From positions 122,961,842-123,025,841 of the forward strand of contig OX235270.1 of the NCBI GenBank assembly GCA_944472135.2: DNA of 64,000 nucleotides, in the 5' to 3' direction. Position 1 is the stretch's first letter, and every line of letters starts with the position of its first letter. Below the pieces are notes generated by a model, which searched no databases, had not been told where the DNA came from, and worked only from the letters and a program-made list of their open reading frames with translations. This DNA is from Trichobilharzia regenti (taxonomy: Eukaryota > Platyhelminthes > Trematoda > Strigeidida > Schistosomatidae). The translations under genes were made by a program, and so were the position numbers. Below are positions 1-12,589 of the stretch, one piece after another.

Positions 1-232
1 TTCCAGTAAGGATTGTTGTAAGAAAGTTGTAGTGAGAAGAAATATTAGGGTGGTAAGGTTATCTCAAAGTCATATTGTAAGACTGAAGGTTCTCGTGGGA
101 AATGAATAACTTCGCTGAGTGGTGATGACTCATGCATGGCTATATATAAAAAATATACAGAGATTAGAAGTCATGAGATTGGAAAATAGAAATTGAATGT
201 GTCGGAATGAAATGAAAAGATGATTACGACCA

Positions 233-532
233 TCAAAGATTAAGTTTGATATAAAAGTCAAGTGGAAAATGAAAGGGTTGAAACAGAATCATGAAATCAG
301 AAGAAAAAGAGTTACCAGGTAAAGGGTTACCAGGATAACTGAAGTCCCAAAACGGATTCCTGATTGTATCGAATAGTTTGATGGTGTTGCTCCCTTTAGT
401 CAAACCTACAACTACTGTAGTTACAAATTGTCTTTTAAGCGATCTGTACGCGCATTCAACTGATATATCCAGATTAGTACGAAACGTACATTTATGACCC
501 TTCTTCTGGTCAACATCAACGATATAAATCAA
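233..532 (-). other. Orphan open segment, possible exon
   Basis: An uninterrupted minus-strand frame encodes YIVDVDQKKGHKC, then SVECAYRSLKRQF and LTKGSNTIKLFDT, ending FWDFSYPG just before a GTAACC donor-like site near 328. The composition looks protein-like rather than random and matches no repeat in the window. The upstream acceptor is weak and I recognise no family. It may be an exon of a gene continuing past the left edge. Confidence 0.25.
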
Positions 533-619
533 GAAAATAGTCCTATTTTTTTTACTGTAAAATGAGTTTTATTCACCTGTGAAGTTTGACACAAATCAAA
601 TGATTTCATTTTCAGACAG

Positions 620-2030
620 AAGACCAGTAGTTCAGCGAAGAGTCCCTTTTCCGCGAATTCATTCTCATAGCTGTACAATCGCAAATATATATGATTTTTT
701 TTGTATGTGTGTGCACATTAAATTTGTCAAACGAAAATACACTTAGTAAGTCCAGTTGAATTGGATGCTTACATAAGAGGATAATAACACAAGTGATGAG
801 CTGTCACAAACTATTGTTAAATAAGAGTTATGTGATGGCGTGAATAGTTTGATGAAAGAGTTGTGCTCAAGGTGTACATGGAAACAAAATAATATACAGA
901 ACTTCACAAGGGTTTTAAGTAGAAAAATAAGCATACAAACAGAAGTTAAGTCAAATCAAACAAACAAACAAAAGTTAAGTCAAACCAACGGAGTTGTTAC
1001 CATGAGAGTAGAAGTGGTTGAATAATTTTCTTTTGTATGCACAGTTCTGGTTCCTCCAACTGAATGACTAGGGCTTCTGCGATGCAAAAAAGACGGAATC
1101 GTACTGTCTTTGGATGGTTGTTCTTCACTTTGTAGATTACTTGGTGACGAGATGTTCGATTATTGCACTGCTTATACGACCACTACTTCCTTTCTGCGGC
1201 CACGCTGGATAGTGTTCTTTTACCCATTTTGACAGAAGGCGCATCGAACGACCGATGCACCATCTGGCTCCACAGCAACAGTTGAACTGACACATACACA
1301 TAGAAGTGGTCAGGTGAGGGATCTTGCCCTTTGGGCTTCTTTAGATCAGCGGGCGACTGGAAAACACTACTCTCAATGTTGCCGCAAGGAAGGTTCTTCT
1401 TAAAGAGGTGAAAATTCTCCTTCTAAGGACGTCACTGAGTAGGCCTCCTTTGAAGTCGAGGTTCATATAAAGTATCTTTTTTGGCACGGATGCTGTCTCT
1501 TGCTTTTGGATTTTCTGTTTGATGTTTTGTCTACGAATCATGATGAGTAACTGTTTTGTATGAAAATTTCTTTCAGGAAGTTTAGTTCTTCTTCCATGGA
1601 ATCAGAGCTGCAGATGCGTCGGACGCGAGTGGCAAGAGATCTAATTAGGTTTCTTTTCCAATTGAATGGTACCCAGTTGTATAAGCTTGTCAGTTGGCCG
1701 TTCCATGCGGGTTTCTTATGGATGGACCTTCTTAAAGTTCCGTCAGCTGTCTTTGTAAGTTCAACATCAAGAAAAGGGATTTTAAATTCGTTTACAATTT
1801 CAAGAGTGAATTTTGTGGCTGGATGGCATTTGTTGAATATTTGCAGTAACTGATTGAGATCGTGACCGTCATCTCAGATAATAAGATGTTGTCCAAATAT
1901 CTAACATACAACTGGAATTTGTCAGTAGTTGATTTGAGTGGGCCGTTCTCGGGGCTTACCATGAAGCAGTCTGCTAGTAATGTCAATTCATTTTTGATTG
2001 GTCATCTCCAAAGAATATCATTCTCCCCAG
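620..2030 (-). pseudogene. Penelope-like element copy, broken
   Basis: Minus-strand fragments encode LLADCFMVSPENGPL and YVRYLDNILL (the YxDD box reads YLDN), then FLAATLRVVFSSRPLI, then a GIY-YIG-like block (CCCGAR.CIGRS at ~1265-1235). The 3' end near 625-690 has the gctgtacaatcgc motif shared with other copies. Stops and shifts are frequent. Confidence 0.72.
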
Positions 2031-2059
2031 TGTATAATTGACTTACTGAACGAATGTGC

Positions 2060-2960
2060 TCAGGTATCATTATCCTAACAGACCGCCTTTTCAGTTCCTT
2101 TATTTTACAGTCTGTTAGTTAGAATTGTATGTCTAAATTGTATGTCTAAAAAGTATGTCTAAATTACTCATAAGTGATTTATATTTATTTATTTTTTTAA
2201 ATTTGCAATTTGTGTGCTTAACAATAGTTCAAATAATATAAGCTTAATTCTAATTTTTCAAGAATGAATTAATATTTTCTCAGTTCAAAGATTGCTTAAT
2301 ACTACTAAAAATACAATAAAATTTAAGGTGGTTTGATTTTCTAAGTTACAAAACAATTAGATCATCATTTAACAAACATTTCTTTCCCAAACAATACATA
2401 TTTCTGTTCGTTCATATAAAATACTTATTAAAATAAAGTACAATTGTGAATAGAATTATGCAGAATAAGCTGATACATGCTCAGAGTTCAATAAAATCTA
2501 TTTTTTTTAAAGTATGCGTTTGTGTGTTAGCTAGAGTGTATGTAGTAGGTGAGTACGTCAGTGTCAGCGTACGAGTGTGTGAGTGTGTGGAGGTGTATCA
2601 ATAAATTTCCTAGAACTTTATTTATCAGTAGTGCCTGTATTCGTTTTGAAAACAAACTAAGAATGCGAAAAATAAGATCATTCGAAAAACTTTTTTTTAA
2701 TAGTACAACTCTCTTATACACAGAGAACAATACTGAATAAGTTGTGTACATCTAATGAATACTTGAACAAAGTTTAATTGATACGTGTGTTTCATTCACA
2801 TTTATTTATCATTCATGCTATAGTTAAAATTAATCAGTCTGTTTATATCTGTCTACCAGACTCAAATATTTTAATTAGAACTTAGTAATAATAATAATAA
2901 TAGTTTTATTCTGAAAGGTGAATACTGAAATAGGACAGAATTTCAAGTGGGTTTCAAAAC
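2060..2960. other. AT-rich stretch, no feature
   Basis: Low-complexity AT-rich sequence with short runs and no coding pattern, splice-bounded exon or repeat match that I can see. Confidence 0.5.
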
Positions 2961-2974
2961 AAGGTATTTACCCC

Positions 2975-3215
2975 TTGTGTGCGTCAGTGGTTCAGCGGTT
3001 AGGAGTGCTGGCCGACCATACATGCGGTCCAGGATTCGAGTCCCAGCTGGCACACACCTTTACCTCCCTTAGCCGGTTATAAACCCGACAAAGGGGGGGG
3101 GAAGGTTGAGCGTGAGCCTAGCAAACCTACCCCATGAAAAACACTACTGCTACTGGACTTTCAAAGCTCTAGCTTTTAGCTATATGTTCCACTCGGAACG
3201 CAAAGGAATAAAAAT
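2975..3215 (+). mobile_element. tRNA-derived SINE (head 1, LINE-like tail)
   Basis: An A box-like stretch (gtggttcagcggttagg) and a B box-like one (ggattcgagtccc) are followed by 'acctttacctcccttagccg' and a tail ending gctatatgttccactcggaa. The tail resembles the 3' end of the second non-LTR family. Confidence 0.68.
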
Positions 3216-3539
3216 AGTTATAAAAGTTGAATTCCCGAATAATGCAGTAACAGTAACCGGTAACTTATCATCTGAAGAAATATCATTCCTTCTGAGGTAT
3301 TTTCCGATACTATTCCACAATGTTACTTCTCCATTTCCTTTGAAAACTCCCTTTGAAATTGTGTGATGGCATATGTTGGGATTCATTGTGGTAATTAGCT
3401 GCTTAAAACAATGTGAAAGGGAGTAAATACAAGATATTTTCTAGGAGAGAATATTTTTGGCAGTGGAGTAATATAAATTGTTTCATCCCACTGTATTCGT
3501 TTAAAGTTTATTCATTCCTTTCTTTCAATATGGAATGTT

Positions 3540-4320
3540 TGTCTCTGTGGTCCCTCCAACTCGCCCCTAAGAAAGACGTGTACATCAAGCTACCCTACAT
3601 GGGGCATCAAAGCAGCTTGATAGCTAGACAAAGGCTGAACGCTGCTATTAAAAAGACTTTTTATGCAGCTAATATCATAATAATAGAGAATGTAAAGCCA
3701 ATTTATCTATCTAAGCCCTTCGAACATGCGAAAAATGACGTCATATCCCACTGTATTTACCAATTTGAATGTACATTTGGGCACACATACATAGGGAGGA
3801 CTCATCGATCTCTGCAAGTAAGGGCTTCAGAGCATATTCCTAAGTGGCTCCAGAAACAAATGGGATCTTCAGAACCCGTTAATGGTGAGAACAGGAGACC
3901 TAGCTCCTCTGTTGAGAAAAATATTAATGAGACAGGACATAAAATTGACGTTAACAGATCTTTTAAACCTATCTATAAAACGTGTTTGGAGCGTATCCTA
4001 AAGTTTGTGGAAGTCCTATCAATTAGAAAGTTTAAACCACCTTTATGCGTTCAAAAGCAATTCGTCATCACATTAAACCTTCCTTGGTAAATTTTGTTTT
4101 GATACCATAGCAGATGTTCTATTACCTCTGCTATTTGGTTTAGTGGTCTTCATTTTTATTTTTTGACCTTGAATATGTCCTTTTCTCACCTCTTTCCTCT
4201 TTATTAATTTCATGTATATTCCTACATTATGACAAGTCTGTGTGTGATCAGATTGTTTGAAATGTGTTGCGCAAATACATTACACGATTCAGACAAATTA
4301 CGTCTTCTTATTGCTTTATC
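3540..4320 (+). pseudogene. Penelope-like element 3' part with GIY-YIG endonuclease
   Basis: A 5'-truncated copy with an open frame to 4090: LQLAPKKDVYIKLPYMGH, FYAANIIIIENVKPIYLS, then the GIY-YIG domain YQFECTFGHTYIGRTHRSL with the downstream Arg and Glu-His (RASEH), ending NLPW. The 3' UTR runs to ~4320. It is nearly the same sequence as the 10865-11985 copy. No reverse transcriptase remains. Confidence 0.85.
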
Positions 4321-4329
4321 TAAATTTAC

Positions 4330-5490
4330 AATAGTCGTTTAAGTAGACGGCGAATTGTATTTTCTATTTTGGACAACAAATCTGTTTGTTAATTCCTAAT
4401 ACAACTTTCATTCTCATGCATATCACAAATTCGCCTTTCATCCGACAAGTTCCAAACAGACATATATATATATATAATATATATATGTGAAGGCCTAGCG
4501 CTGTATTCCCACGAAAGAATTACTATTCCTACTTTGGATTTTGTAGTGATTTTGATTAAGTTTAGTTCAGATTTCGTAAAATACCCGATATCATTTATGA
4601 AATCTTTGAAAACCAAGGTGTCCTGAAGTGTAGCTTCATCGTCACTTCACTACTGCATACCTGTGACTCGAACTGCTAGTTGAACCCTGAACCTTCAGCT
4701 TACTAAATATCCTTCATATGCATAAAAATCAATAAGTCACTAATGATTTCGATGTCCAGTGATGATTTGAGTCAAATAAAATTGTCGAAGCTTAATAACA
4801 TTGGCATCCAATACAATCCTATAAATGTCATTCTGTATCAACGGGATATTTTAACCTACATGTGGATTTACATTCTTTGTGTGGAAAGCATCCCGAGCTG
4901 TATTCACAGCCTCTCTCTCTCGATATATAAAACCAAGTGGTTCGAAGCTCACTTTTTTCCGTACTTGTAAATGCATCTGCTGAAGTGTGCTAGTATATAA
5001 AGTATGTTTAGTCTAGTCAATCTTAGTTTGCTATAATCTCCGAGTTGACCTTAGCTATCGAGTGAACTCAACTGTTTCTCTAACAATCTGTCAACTGAAT
5101 TTATAACTACTAATCAATGATTAACACTTAGGCTACTACGATAGGTCATGACCAAAACTGAATTGTTTATATATGTATATTTAAAGAATCAACAAATTTG
5201 TCACTAAGCCTTATCCTATAACTATTTATTTTTACTGAGGATCGATAACTTGTTATTGGATTAACAAAATAAATACAGAATTATTGAATAGCATATGATT
5301 GTATTAATTATACTGGCAGAGGTGCGAATATTATTCACACATTATAGCTAATAATGTGTTAAAAGATGAAATTAGCACTAAAACCACAATGTCTAAAACT
5401 GGTAATTCTGTATGATATGTAAATATACATACATATCTATGTAAGTATATAAGTATTGTTTTTTTTTATAGGGACCTGATTGATTTTGAG
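4330..5490. other. No recognisable gene or element
   Basis: Only a short TA tract at 4462-4488. No exon-like segment with a matched acceptor and donor was found. Confidence 0.45.
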
Positions 5491-5499
5491 TTAGATTTC

Positions 5500-5670
5500 A
5501 TCAAGAAACGACATCTGAAAACACTGAGTACTGGACAGCGTTTCGATACCTAGTCTGAGATACTTCAGCAGTACACAGTCACAGCCGTCGTATGAATGGA
5601 ACTTGGGGCCTTCAAGTTACGAGGTTAGAGAGTCACCGCTCAGTCACAGAGACGGAATCCAATGATATAT
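5500..5670 (-). mobile_element. SMalpha-like SINE, decayed
   Basis: The minus strand has a tgactgagcggtgactctct head, then ctgctgaag, taggtatcgaaacgctgtcc, corresponding to hammerhead core and stem III. The core is mutated. Confidence 0.5.
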
Positions 5671-6044
5671 ATATGCAGGATTACTTTTATTAGCTGACTG
5701 TTTCCTTCTAAGTAGAACTTCATTGTATAATTCGCTCAAATCTATTGAGTGATAATTTTATGCAAACGGAAATGTTTCGGTGTCAAAACTAATACAGTTT
5801 ACTGAAATGAAACACAGACGAAATAATATTCAGTGGAATGATTAAGTGAAAAATAAACCTCTTTGTTTTGAGCATAAGTCACAGGCAATTATCCGATGAG
5901 TAATGAACTTCTGCTCAGAACAAAGATAGAAACTGAAGGTCATGTTAAAACTGTAGCTAAACTAAATTTTTAGTAAAGATATAAAAATAATTTTACATGA
6001 ATTGATTTGTAGCCATTTGATTCATCTCTTTAGTTTGCCCAAGG

Positions 6045-6305
6045 ACTGACAACAGTTAGAGAACCATTGAAAACCAGGGAGCACTAGACAGCTGTTTCGT
6101 CCTAATTCGGGACTCATCGTTAGTACGCACCCGCCGGGTTTCGAACCCAGGACCTTCTGAGTCGCGCCGACTGAATGGTTTACGAGCTTGCTTCGTAATC
6201 GGAAGGCCCTGGATTCGAAACCCGGCGGGTGCGTATTAACGATGAGTCCCGAATTAGGACGAAACAGCTGTCCACTACTCCTTGGTTTTCAATGATTCTC
6301 TAACT
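6045..6305. repeat. Two SMalpha-like SINEs in head-to-head inverted array
   Basis: The left half (minus) and right half (plus) both read, outwards, a tRNA-like B box (ggttcgaaacc), cgggtgcgta, gatgagtcccgaattaggac, gaaacagctgtc and 'ttggttttcaatg'. The halves pair almost perfectly over ~105 bp. The conserved CUGAUGA of the hammerhead reads ACGAUGA in both, so cleavage is unlikely. Confidence 0.75.
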
Positions 6306-6309
6306 GATG

Positions 6310-6960
6310 TCACTCTGTAGTTAAGTCGAAAAGTAAGTAAAAGTCTCAGTTGTTCTATAGATTTGTATTGACCGTTTGGAATGTATTGCTATGGGATCAT
6401 TCCCTTGTCTAGTTAGACTATAGTAGTGTCAAAGTTGTGAAATGCCTACAGATATTCATAACACGGAATGTACACATTGGGTCATAGGAATTATTAAGAA
6501 AACAATTGCAGCGGAGAAAATTTTCTTTTCGATGAAGTCATCGTCTAGGCTGTACATTCGTGTATTGATATCAAATGGATGGGAAAGTTCCAGAATAATA
6601 TCCGGTCAAGGGTCAAGTTTTTAAAAATTAATAAAAATTAAAATTAGGAATTAGAATGCCATAATAAACAGGGGGATGGATAAAACAAACAAAGTAGCAT
6701 CATGATAGCTAAGAAGATTGACATTGTGCAATTAGGGGTTAGAAATGTAGAAATAACAAAATAGACGGGATGTTTGGATAAGAACTAATGTGATGAATAG
6801 TTGTTTATGCAATCAGGGATTAAATATGCAGAAATAGTAAAATGACAAAATAAACACGAAGTTCGGGTATGAAAATATGGTAGTGTAAACAGGGATTCAG
6901 GAAAACTTAAAATAACATAAATAAACAGGAAGTTTAGGAAAGAAAGGCGATGGATGGTCA
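6310..6960. other. AT-rich stretch with weak internal repetition
   Basis: Purine-rich phrases such as 'aaataaacagg.a..tt.gg' and 'aggga/gtta' recur three to four times between 6650 and 6930, suggesting old, degenerate tandem duplication. No coding signal. Confidence 0.4.
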
Positions 6961-6969
6961 TTACTAAAA

Positions 6970-8365
6970 AAAATTACCTGTTTATGATGGCCATGGCAGG
7001 GACAGGGGTCGGAGGTATTTCTTTTGGATACATAGCATGGGTTTGAGCTTTTGGATAGCTAGTGCCTCGGCTATGTCCAGGTGTCTTAATTTTATTCCCT
7101 TTGGTTGGTTTGATTGAGTCTTGTATATTATTTTGAGGGATTTTTCGAATGGCGCTGAATGTCCTGAATTGACCAGATGTTCTGTCACTGAACTGTATAC
7201 ACGCTTTGGTCTCCTTTTACTAGCCAGGCTGGGTAGTGTTCACGAGCGCGTTTTTCAAGTTGGCGTATGGTACGTTCAACGTACTCAGCTCCACAAGAGC
7301 AAGTAAATTGTTATATGCATGTTGAGGTGGCCCAATGCGACAGACCGTCTTTCGCGTTCAGGCTGAACAGTTTACTGCAGGAAAACGTCAGTCGTAGGCT
7401 CGCGATGAAGTATGTTTTCCTCAGAGATTTGGAGAGGCGTCTGCGAAGGATTTCTGCTTCAATATGACTTTTGAATTCTAGATTAAGCAGAATTATTTCC
7501 TTTGGAACGGATTGGACTTGTTCAGAAGTCTTCATAGATTTGAGTTCTTGTCTATGAACCTGGGCGGGAAACGGTTTTCCATCAGGGTTTTTCGGAGATT
7601 ATGCAGTTCTTCTTCAATCCCTTTCTCGCTGCATATCTTCTGAATCCTCGAGGAAAGAGCGTATATCAGGTTCCTCTTTCTACTCAGGGACACGAAGCTT
7701 TGGAAGTTGATAAATTGTCCATTCCATGTAGGCGTTTTGTATATGGACCTTTTCAGAGAGTTGCCGGCGTTTCTTGTCAGATGGACGTCGAGGAAGTGGA
7801 CACATTCCGTCGGATTCAGTCTCAAGTGTAAAGTCGATGTTTGGTTGGGCGTTATTGAAGATTTGAAGTAGGTTTTTTAAACCACAATTCTCATCACAAA
7901 TAATGAAAGTATCATCGATGTATCTCTTGTGGAGATGGAGGTCGTTGATAATCGGTGATAAGGTGTTGTTCTCTAAGCTAGCCACAAAGCAATCGGCTAG
8001 GAGGGGTCCTAAAGGAGAACCCATTTCTACTCCACCTACTTGCCTGTATATTTCCTTGTTGAGACTAAAGTATACGTTGAAGGTGTATCGAAGTAACAGT
8101 TCTTTCAGGTAATGGATCGGTATACCGACATCGATGCTATTGGATTGAATGTAATCACAAAGGAAACATACGGTTTCTGTCAGTGGAACGTTGGTGAAGA
8201 GAGACACGACATCCAAGGAGACCATTTTATTTTCTGCTACGTTGACATTTTTAATTGAATCAACAAAGTCGAATGTGTCACGGAGGTTGTTTCTTGACAG
8301 CTTCTCTTTCACCGGCCCGAGAATCTCTACCAGCCATTTTGCGATTGTATGATATGGGGAATCAT
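6970..8365 (-). pseudogene. Penelope-like element: reverse transcriptase and GIY-YIG, frameshifted
   Basis: This is the most complete reverse-transcriptase region of this type here. The first frame has MVSLDVVSLFTNVPL, GGVEMGSPLGPLLADCFV and RYIDDTFIIC, with intact YIDD. It then shifts frame for FLDVHLTRNAGNSLKRSIYK, again for IILLNLEFKSHIEAEILRRR, and again for the end of the endonuclease (MTEHLVNSGH to SLPWPS). At least three frameshifts make it non-functional. Confidence 0.85.
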
Positions 8366-8494
8366 TTATATCTAGTATTATACATATAATATAATAATAT
8401 AATATACATAAACACACATATGCAAAAATATATAAACTTAGTGGCTGATGCTAATAATAGTAGAGACCAAGAATTATTGATTTTTTTTATTTTG

Positions 8495-8675
8495 ATTACA
8501 GCTTGGTGCCACACCGTGTTTTTTGTACAAGTATGGAATTTTCAGCATGTGATATCGGTAGCCCGAATTCTTCAGGCCAACCATAGATATCGGGTGTGCT
8601 TTGGCAGGAAATCGAACCCCGGACCATGTACATGGTTGGCGAGAGTCCTTATCCTTGTGCCATCGACGCGAAATT
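8495..8675 (-). mobile_element. tRNA-derived SINE (head 1, 'gatatc' tail)
   Basis: Minus strand: gcgtcgatggcacaaggata, ccggggttcgatttcctg, then the 'gatatctatggttggcctg' and 'tgaaaattccatacttgtac' tail. Confidence 0.65.
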
Positions 8676-8829
8676 AATTGATTGCAATGCAGTATCTGAA
8701 TAGCATACTACTGCACTGCTGATATTTCTCAAATTCAGCACTGATCACTGCTAAAGAACACCAAATTCGAAAGAAATAGACATACACTGCTGACAGAGTT
8801 TTCAAAACTTCTCCAGGTTATTTTTCGCC

Positions 8830-9215
8830 TTATTGGTAGCTCTAAAAGAAGCGGCTGCAGAAATAAGCTGATCAGTTTCGACAAGATGCCCTGTTATTGA
8901 GCTTCTTATAGTCATATTTTGTTCTCGTAGTAAGTACTCTGGATACTGTTATTGCAACCCGAGTCGAACAACTGATATACTTACCTCCAGAATTGATAAA
9001 GTCTTACAGAGTTGGTCAGCTGCGGGATCTTGTCCTTCATGTTGTTGAACAGTAATGGTCAACTAGAAAACGCTTTTCTCAACAATGCCACAGCGAATGA
9101 CCATCCCAAGGACTGTAGGATCCTTCTATTAAGGATGTCAGCAACTAAGTCACTTTGGAATTCAAGGTTCTTTCACACTGAAAGTTTTCTTGGCTAAAAA
9201 CGTTAATTCACATTT
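8830..9215 (-). mobile_element. Penelope-like fragment
   Basis: It aligns by eye with 1130-1480 of the first copy ('gggatcttg...gaaaacgcttttctcaacaatg...tcaaggttc'). It is a short decayed piece covering the region before and within the endonuclease. Confidence 0.55.
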
Positions 9216-9219
9216 CATA

Positions 9220-9970
9220 GGTTTCGACTATATGCTGTTGTCCAGAACACTACTCTGCGTAGTTATGAAAAGATGGAAGTGTGGCCGTAGAAAGCGTAAT
9301 AATTGAATATATGGTCGATACTGGTCACCTTATCTTTAGTACTCTAGGCGACTTAGACTCGTGATAAAGTCTCCTCTCATGAATAAAACAGATTATGCTC
9401 ATGAAGTTATGAAGAATAAATTCAAATTATTAAACGTGTTATTACATAAATTAGAAAACCACCATAAATCGTAGTACTTGAATATTATTTTGCTTGCTGC
9501 AATGAATTATTAAACTAGTTTTGTTTTATTTAACCACCCCGATTTTTAAAAAATATCCATTACAATAACCAGAACAGATCAACAAGTTTAGCAGAGGATA
9601 AAAATCCACCTAAATGTGGAGCAGTTAATCGATAAACTAACTGGTCATTGTGGAGTAACCGCTGCCGCATGTGTCCCGAATGAATTCTGTCAGTTTACTT
9701 GTAGTGTATTCACCAATTTAGGGGACTGGTTATCCCGTAAGCAGTCGGCGCTGTACCTGGGTTACAGGGCTAAGGAAATTGGTCAGTAAGTTGAGTCTGT
9801 ATCTGTTTACCTCATATATTCCATATGAAGATATAGGGCAAATAAATCACATTTAGTCAATAAGAGCAGTATAAAGGTGGAAATATTTGCCAGAGAAGTT
9901 CACATGCGAAAAGAAGTGATAGGAGTGAACGAAATTGAAATTCAAGATTACATTTCACTAAAGTAACAAT
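9220..9970. other. No recognisable gene or element
   Basis: AT-rich, non-coding in all frames by eye. Confidence 0.45.
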
Positions 9971-10224
9971 TATTTATCAGGGATAGAATCTGCTAATATT
10001 AGCAGCTGTATAGTGAAGGATAGTGAAGGGAGTGGACGTAAGAATGAGATACAAGTACAGAGATTTATTTTGACAGCAACACTGATAAGACAGAATTCTA
10101 AAGTAATGAAAATAACAGTAATATTTGACAAACTGACAGATACCACAATGGATAGTTGCAAACATACCCCCTGGTTTATATGCCCTAATTACTTCACTGC
10201 TACTACAATAACGATTTCCCTCAC

Positions 10225-10366
10225 CTGTTTCCAGATAAGAGTGCCAACATTGTACCATTAATTCACAAAATGTTTCGGTATCGAGCATCTGAGGATTTTT
10301 CTTTACGCCTGTCCGGATCTTCTGAGTAGATGGTCGATTGTTCTTGTAGACAGTACAACTTGTATC
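10225..10366 (-). other. Orphan candidate exon (47 codons)
   Basis: The segment is bounded by a ttttgtgcag acceptor and a GTGAGG donor on the minus strand. It is open throughout, encoding DTSCTVYKNNRPSTQ, then TETFCELMVQCWHSYLET. 'LMVQCWH' is faintly like the end of tyrosine-kinase domains but too short to call. It lies 3.6 kb downstream of the DPP7 stop on the same strand and would belong to another gene. No repeat in the window matches it. Confidence 0.3.
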
Positions 10367-10864
10367 CTGCACAAAACTAATTCATATGTGCTGTTAGATT
10401 TGTGGATGTTCTATCTTAACTAAATGGTCACAAATACATTAACTCGAGCAATTTCAAACTCTCTAATTGTTTTTTTTCTCTTTCATTTGCTTAAAGTCGT
10501 TTGCAGACTTTATTGTCATAAAACAGGGTTCTCTGAATGAATGATAGGAATTTAGGTTTATATATTATCGGGTTCCTCCGCACGTACTGGTAGGAGATTA
10601 AACATAAATTACAGGTTTAGGGATTTCAGACTGCATAAAATGAAATAATTGCAAACTTTTCCTCCATAAAATTGGGTCCAAGTTCTAAATCAAAATAAGT
10701 GAAGTTAAACTGTCCATATTTTTAGCACATGGAGATCGTCACTGAATATTATTTGAATTATATACAGTTAGTTTCTTTCTTTTATTGAACTGCTAAAGGC
10801 ACATTTAAACAGTGTAATTCGTTCAGTGAATTATGTTATCTACTTCGATCTAAGCAATAACAGA

Positions 10865-11985
10865 GTAAAGCAATAAGAAGACGTAATTTGTCTGAATCGT
10901 GTAATGTATTTGCGCAACACATTTCGAACAATCTGATCACACACGGACTTGTCATAATGTAGGAATATACATGGAATTAATAAAGAGGAAAGAGGTGAGA
11001 AAAGGACATATTCAAGGTCAAAAAATAAAAATGAAGACCACTAAACCAAATAGCAGAGGTAATAGAACATCTGCCATGGTATCAAAACAAAATTTACCAA
11101 GGAAGGTTTAATGGGATGACGAATTGCTTTTGAACGCATAAAGGTGGCTTGAACTTTCTAATTGCTAGGGCTTCCACAAACTTTAGGATACGCCCCAAAC
11201 ACGTTTTACAGATAGCTTTAAAAGATCTGTTAACGTCAATTTTATGACCTGTCTCTATAATATGTTTCGCAATAGAAGAGCTAGGTCTCCTGTTCTCACC
11301 GTTAATAGGTTCTGATGATCCCATTTGTTTCTGGAGCCACTTAGGAATATGCTCTGAAGCCCTTACTTGCAGAGATCGATGAGTCCTCCCTATGTATGTG
11401 TGCCCACATGTACATTCAAATTGGTAAATACAGTGGGATGTGACGTCACTTTTCGCATGTTCGAAGGGCTTAGATAGATATATTGGTTTTACATTCTCTA
11501 ATATTATGATATTAGCTGCATAAAAAGTCTTTTTAACAGCAGCGTTCAGCCTTTGTCTAGTTATCAAGCTGCTTTGATGTCCCATATAGGGTAGCTTGAT
11601 GTACACGTCTTTCTTAGGGGCGAGTTGGAGAGTGGGTCTTGGTGTTCTGACTACTTTATATCTCCTGATGAACTTTTCTGGATAATTGTTATCAACCAGA
11701 GTTTGTGTCAATATTCTTTCTTCTTCATCAAGCGTGTCTTCAGTGCATATTCGTCGGATTCTACTGAAGAGGCACCTTACTAAGCCTCTTTTGTACCGAA
11801 TAGGGCAGAAACTGTGGTAATTAAGATACTGTCCTGTCTAGGTTTTCTATAAATAGATCTTTTTATTGACCCATCAAGCCGTCGACTAAGCAATATGTCT
11901 AGGAAAGATAAACAATTATCTTCCTCTTCTACAGATGTAAGTGATATGCTATTCTGAACTTCATTCATTCGATTAAAATTGTTTT
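10865..11985 (-). pseudogene. Penelope-like element, 3' two-thirds
   Basis: An open frame of 205 codons (11711-11094) holds LAPKKDVYIKLPYMGH, CIYQFECTCGHTYIGRTHRS and EHIPKWLQKQMG (GIY-YIG), ending NLPW. An upstream separate frame (11968-11780) carries CLSFLDILLSRRLDGSIKRS, the post-RT segment. The 3' UTR ends near 10865. The endonuclease keeps the Cys that the 3540 copy has lost, so this copy is the less damaged of the pair. Confidence 0.85.
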
Positions 11986-12344
11986 AATTTACACAAATTC
12001 ACATTCTAATGAAAATTCATTAATTTAGTCCTATGTTCTACTTTTATCAACTAAACTGACACGTTATGCACGAATAGTGGTAGCAGGAGTTGCATAAGGT
12101 TTCATACTATTGGTTAAGGTACTTCAAATGTTAGGAATTGACAAGTGAATACTGTCAGAGTTATGGGCCAAAGTAAATCGCAAAATCGCAAACATACTGA
12201 ATACGTTATCTTATAAACGTGAGATATTCCTTCTCCGTGCGAAATCCTTTTTGTTCATTGTGTTATTGTACAGTGATGCATTTCAAATTGACACACCTTT
12301 CTCATACACATAGGTAAAGTGTATATTATTAGAGCTATACTGTG

Positions 12345-12480
12345 TCAGTTTCTCAACAGGTTTTAATTCCAAGTTGATTAGTGGATGGTGAATAGCAGTG
12401 GAATCTAGGATGTGCATTTCATCCTATCTGGGACTCGCCAGCTTTTGCGATTTATCCAGTCACATGAAATTTTTAAATCC
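12345..12480 (-). mobile_element. SMalpha-like hammerhead remnant
   Basis: The minus strand reads CUGGCGA, stem II gtcccagataggat, GAAA, atgcacatc and then agattccactgct. The A-to-G change in CUGAnGA and the mismatched stem I predict no activity. It is the closest relative here of the copy at 16280. Confidence 0.6.
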
Positions 12481-12589
12481 GGCCAATTGTAAATTCATCC
12501 GATGATTTCGTTAAATAAATAATTAAAATGACCAGTGGAATTCCAGAATTGACATCCTCATACAACGAACGGTCTTGTAATCGAAATGA

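Noticed and set aside
9977..10224. Extension of the 10225-10366 segment to a 131-codon protein
   Set aside because: After the GTGAGG donor the frame turns low-complexity and hydrophobic (repeated YCYF), typical of AT-rich non-coding DNA.
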